DNA of 64,000 nt from Chloroflexota bacterium (GTDB taxonomy: Bacteria > Chloroflexota > Dehalococcoidia > Lucifugimonadales > Lucifugimonadaceae). Where the stretch lies: NCBI GenBank assembly GCA_009838175.1, contig VXSB01000035.1:1-64000 (forward strand). The letters are read 5' to 3'. A program made the position numbers and the translations under genes. This document shows positions 62,106 to 64,000 of the stretch, in pieces (positions within the stretch are counted from its first letter, which is position 1; each line of letters begins with the position of its first letter). The notes under the pieces were generated by a model. The model made no database searches. It was not told the origin of the DNA and saw nothing but the letters and a program-made list of their open reading frames with translations.

Positions 62106-63704
62106 TTGTCCAGCACGTTTGACACCATCATTGTCGGCGCCGGTTCGGCCGGGGCCATTCTCGCAACGCGACTTACAGAGGACCCTGACCATTCGGTGCT
62201 TCTAATCGAGGCGGGTCCAGACTATCCAGAGTTCGACGATATACCTGACGAGGTTAAGTATGGGTACGGGCACAAGAATCGACCGTGGCGGAGAGCGCAT
62301 AGCGACCACAGGTGGACGTTCGTTGCGCGTTACACAGACGAGGCGATGCCGGGTTTGGTGCCGCGTGGCAGGGTAGTGGGTGGTTCAAGCGCGGTGAACG
62401 CGCAGATTTTCCTGAGGGGCGTGCCGGAGGACTACGACACGTGGGCATCGTGGGGCAACGACAGGTGGAGCTTCGAGGAATTGATGCCGTTCTTCAGGAT
62501 GATCGAGACGGACACCGACTTCTCTGGCGATTTCCACGGGTCCGATGGTCCGATCATCGTGCGGCGATTCAAACCGGAGGAGTGGAATGCTCCTCAACGG
62601 GCGTTCTACGAGGCGGCGCGGGCCAATGGATTCCCAGACTGCCCGGATCACAACGCTCCCGACACGACAGGTGTCGGTCCGACGCCGCTCAACAATCCCG
62701 GCCGCGTGCGTTGGAGCACGGCGATCGGTTATCTCAGCACCGCACGGGAGCGGCCTAATCTCACGATTCAATCGGATTGCCTAGTCCACAAGGTTCTGTT
62801 CGACGGCAAGAAGGCTGTCGGGACCCGGGCGGAAGTTGACGGTAAAGTATCAGACTATGAGGGCGAAAACGTCATCCTGTCGGCGGGTGCGATTGGCTCG
62901 CCGCACCTATTGATGCTCTCAGGCGTAGGTCCTGTGGGAAGGTTGGATGACGTTGGCGTGCCGCTGGTGCATGAGTTGCCGGGCGTGGGTAAGAATCTCC
63001 GGGACCATCCGCAGGTCAGGATGGCGTGGCGGACGCACGATGGTTTTGAGATGCCTGAAGAGACGCCGGGCGTCCAGATTACTCTGCGTTACACCGCCGC
63101 AGCTTCGCACCTTCCAAACGACATGCTGATTCTAGCGAGTTCGCGCACTCCGATCGACTACAGGCCGTATCGAACGGGCGCAAGCGATGAACTCGGTCTT
63201 GGGATGACCATCTGCATCGACCTTGCGGTCGGTGCGGGCAGTCTGTATTTGCGAGACAAAGACCCGCATATCCAGCCGTTCCTCGACTACAATTATCTGG
63301 AGGACGATTTCGACACGGCGAGGTTCCGCGAAGGCGTTCAGATCTGTCTCGCATTCGCGGAGCACGAGGACTGGGCCCGTATGGCGAAGGAGCGAGTGTA
63401 CCCGACTGATGCAGACCTTGAGTCGGACGAGACGTTGAACGCGTGGATCAGGCGAAGAGTGGCCACGAGTCATCACGTGTCTGGCACGTGCAAGATGGGA
63501 CCGGATTCGGATCCGATGGCAGTCGTAGATCAGTTCGGCAATGTGCGCGGTCTCGAGAACCTGAAGGTCGCGGACGCGTCGATCATGCCGGACTGCATCC
63601 GTGCGAACACGAACGTGACATCGATGGTGATCGGCGAGCGCGTGGCGTCGTTTATAGGGGAAAGTTATAGGCGAGATGCGGTCAACGATAGCGGAAGCAG
63701 CTAG
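62106..63704 (+). CDS. GMC family oxidoreductase (choline dehydrogenase-like)
   Basis: A 532-residue FAD-dependent alcohol oxidoreductase. FAD loop GAGSAGAILATRL near 9, GGSSAVNAQIFLRG near 96, and the catalytic His of HHVSGTCKMG near 455. TTG start after AAGGGGG. It overlaps the end of the convergent tag gene by 23 bases. Substrate unknown. Confidence 0.9.
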   Translation: MSSTFDTIIVGAGSAGAILATRLTEDPDHSVLLIEAGPDYPEFDDIPDEVKYGYGHKNRPWRRAHSDHRWTFVARYTDEAMPGLVPRGRVVGGSSAVNAQIFLRGVPEDYDTWASWGNDRWSFEELMPFFRMIETDTDFSGDFHGSDGPIIVRRFKPEEWNAPQRAFYEAARANGFPDCPDHNAPDTTGVGPTPLNNPGRVRWSTAIGYLSTARERPNLTIQSDCLVHKVLFDGKKAVGTRAEVDGKVSDYEGENVILSAGAIGSPHLLMLSGVGPVGRLDDVGVPLVHELPGVGKNLRDHPQVRMAWRTHDGFEMPEETPGVQITLRYTAAASHLPNDMLILASSRTPIDYRPYRTGASDELGLGMTICIDLAVGAGSLYLRDKDPHIQPFLDYNYLEDDFDTARFREGVQICLAFAEHEDWARMAKERVYPTDADLESDETLNAWIRRRVATSHHVSGTCKMGPDSDPMAVVDQFGNVRGLENLKVADASIMPDCIRANTNVTSMVIGERVASFIGESYRRDAVNDSGSS

Positions 63705-64000
63705 TAATGTGGTCGTTTACGAGGCCTGCGGACTGCATGAAGGCGTAGCAGATCGTGGGTCCGACGAAGGTGAAGCCGTAGGCTCGGAGAGATTTGCTCA
63801 TAGCGTCGGATTCGTCGGTCTGGGCGGGTATGTCGGCGAGGGTTAGGAAGGCGTTTTGGCGAGTTTGACCGTGGACAAAGCTCCAGAGATATGCGTCGAG
63901 GGAGCCGTGATCGGATTGGACGGCGATGGTGGCACGGGCATTTTTTATGGCGGCGTCGATCTTGGCGCGGTTTCGGATGATGCGGGTGTCGGCGCGGAGT
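63682..64000 (-). CDS. tag: DNA-3-methyladenine glycosylase I, partial
   Basis: The C-terminal 105 residues of Tag, an enzyme that removes 3-methyladenine from DNA. TRIIRNRAKIDAAIKNA, then LWSFV, then YGFTFVGPTICYAFMQSAGL match the family. The N-terminus lies beyond the right edge. It overlaps the convergent GMC gene by 23 bases. Confidence 0.9.
   Translation of the reverse strand, partial: LRADTRIIRNRAKIDAAIKNARATIAVQSDHGSLDAYLWSFVHGQTRQNAFLTLADIPAQTDESDAMSKSLRAYGFTFVGPTICYAFMQSAGLVNDHITSCFRYR

Noticed and set aside
61949..62158. N-terminal extension of the HpcH aldolase
   Set aside because: It would overlap the divergent GMC gene and its promoter, and the extra 70 residues do not resemble the family.

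Overview
The window is 64 kb of bacterial chromosome with moderately high G+C. By eye, most genes favour C- or G-ending codons. The best taxonomic guess, by inference only, is a Chloroflexota bacterium of the Dehalococcoidia/SAR202 type. Reasons: the solute-binding lipoprotein and a sigma-linked membrane protein both carry long VEKEV-type stalks typical of Chloroflexota; there is a corrinoid methyltransferase cluster; and there is a large set of SDR, GMC, FAD and HIBADH-type oxidoreductases plus a DUF1800/DUF1501 pair. No rRNA, CRISPR array, transposase or integrase was seen.

Layout. 1-6.6 kb (minus strand): a one-carbon methyl-transfer cluster. In order of transcription it holds a PF13769-like protein, a homocysteine/betaine S-methyltransferase, an unknown protein without a normal start codon, a URO-D-type methyltransferase, a HicB-like protein, a corrinoid protein, a small Cys-rich protein and a ferredoxin/ASKHA corrinoid activator cut by the window edge. 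6.8-16.2 kb: a peptide/opine-type ABC importer (binding protein and two permeases, no ATPase), then sugar-acid or hydroxy-acid catabolism genes. 16.6-23.5 kb: mostly housekeeping genes (enoyl-CoA hydratase, ComM, signal peptidase, ECF sigma factor with a membrane partner, SIMPL protein, dCTP deaminase). 23.6-28.9 kb: an SMP-30 lactonase, a GH32-like enzyme, three copies of a tRNA-Leu(UAG) cassette, HigBA and exonuclease III.

28.9-33.2 kb is a visibly more AT-rich island directly after the third tRNA copy. It encodes a nucleotidyltransferase, a 908-residue protein joining 2H phosphoesterase, GNAT, PIN and PUA-like regions, and an ASCH/PUA protein. All three have families linked to RNA or nucleotide chemistry, so this is the best candidate for an undescribed defence or toxin-antitoxin-like system. 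It is followed by a decayed stretch with an SDR pseudogene fragment and a helically phased heptamer array.

33.9-64 kb: a nucleobase permease fused to a HATPase-like domain, oxidoreductases, a DUF1800/DUF1501/NHL operon, a sugar isomerase, an RND/MMPL transporter, a two-subunit FAD amine oxidase next to a homocysteine methyltransferase, lipoproteins, a gamma-glutamyltransferase-like enzyme, a CrtI/PYROXD2-like oxidoreductase, a phosphodiesterase, an HpcH aldolase, a GMC oxidoreductase and the end of a Tag glycosylase.

Two genome-scale patterns stand out. Several families of short GC-rich palindromic repeats (called A-D here) fill intergenic space and in at least three places lie in frame inside protein genes. 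Decayed copies of gene 3' ends (GH32, NHL, SDR) lie in the same orientation as an intact gene, with other genes in between.
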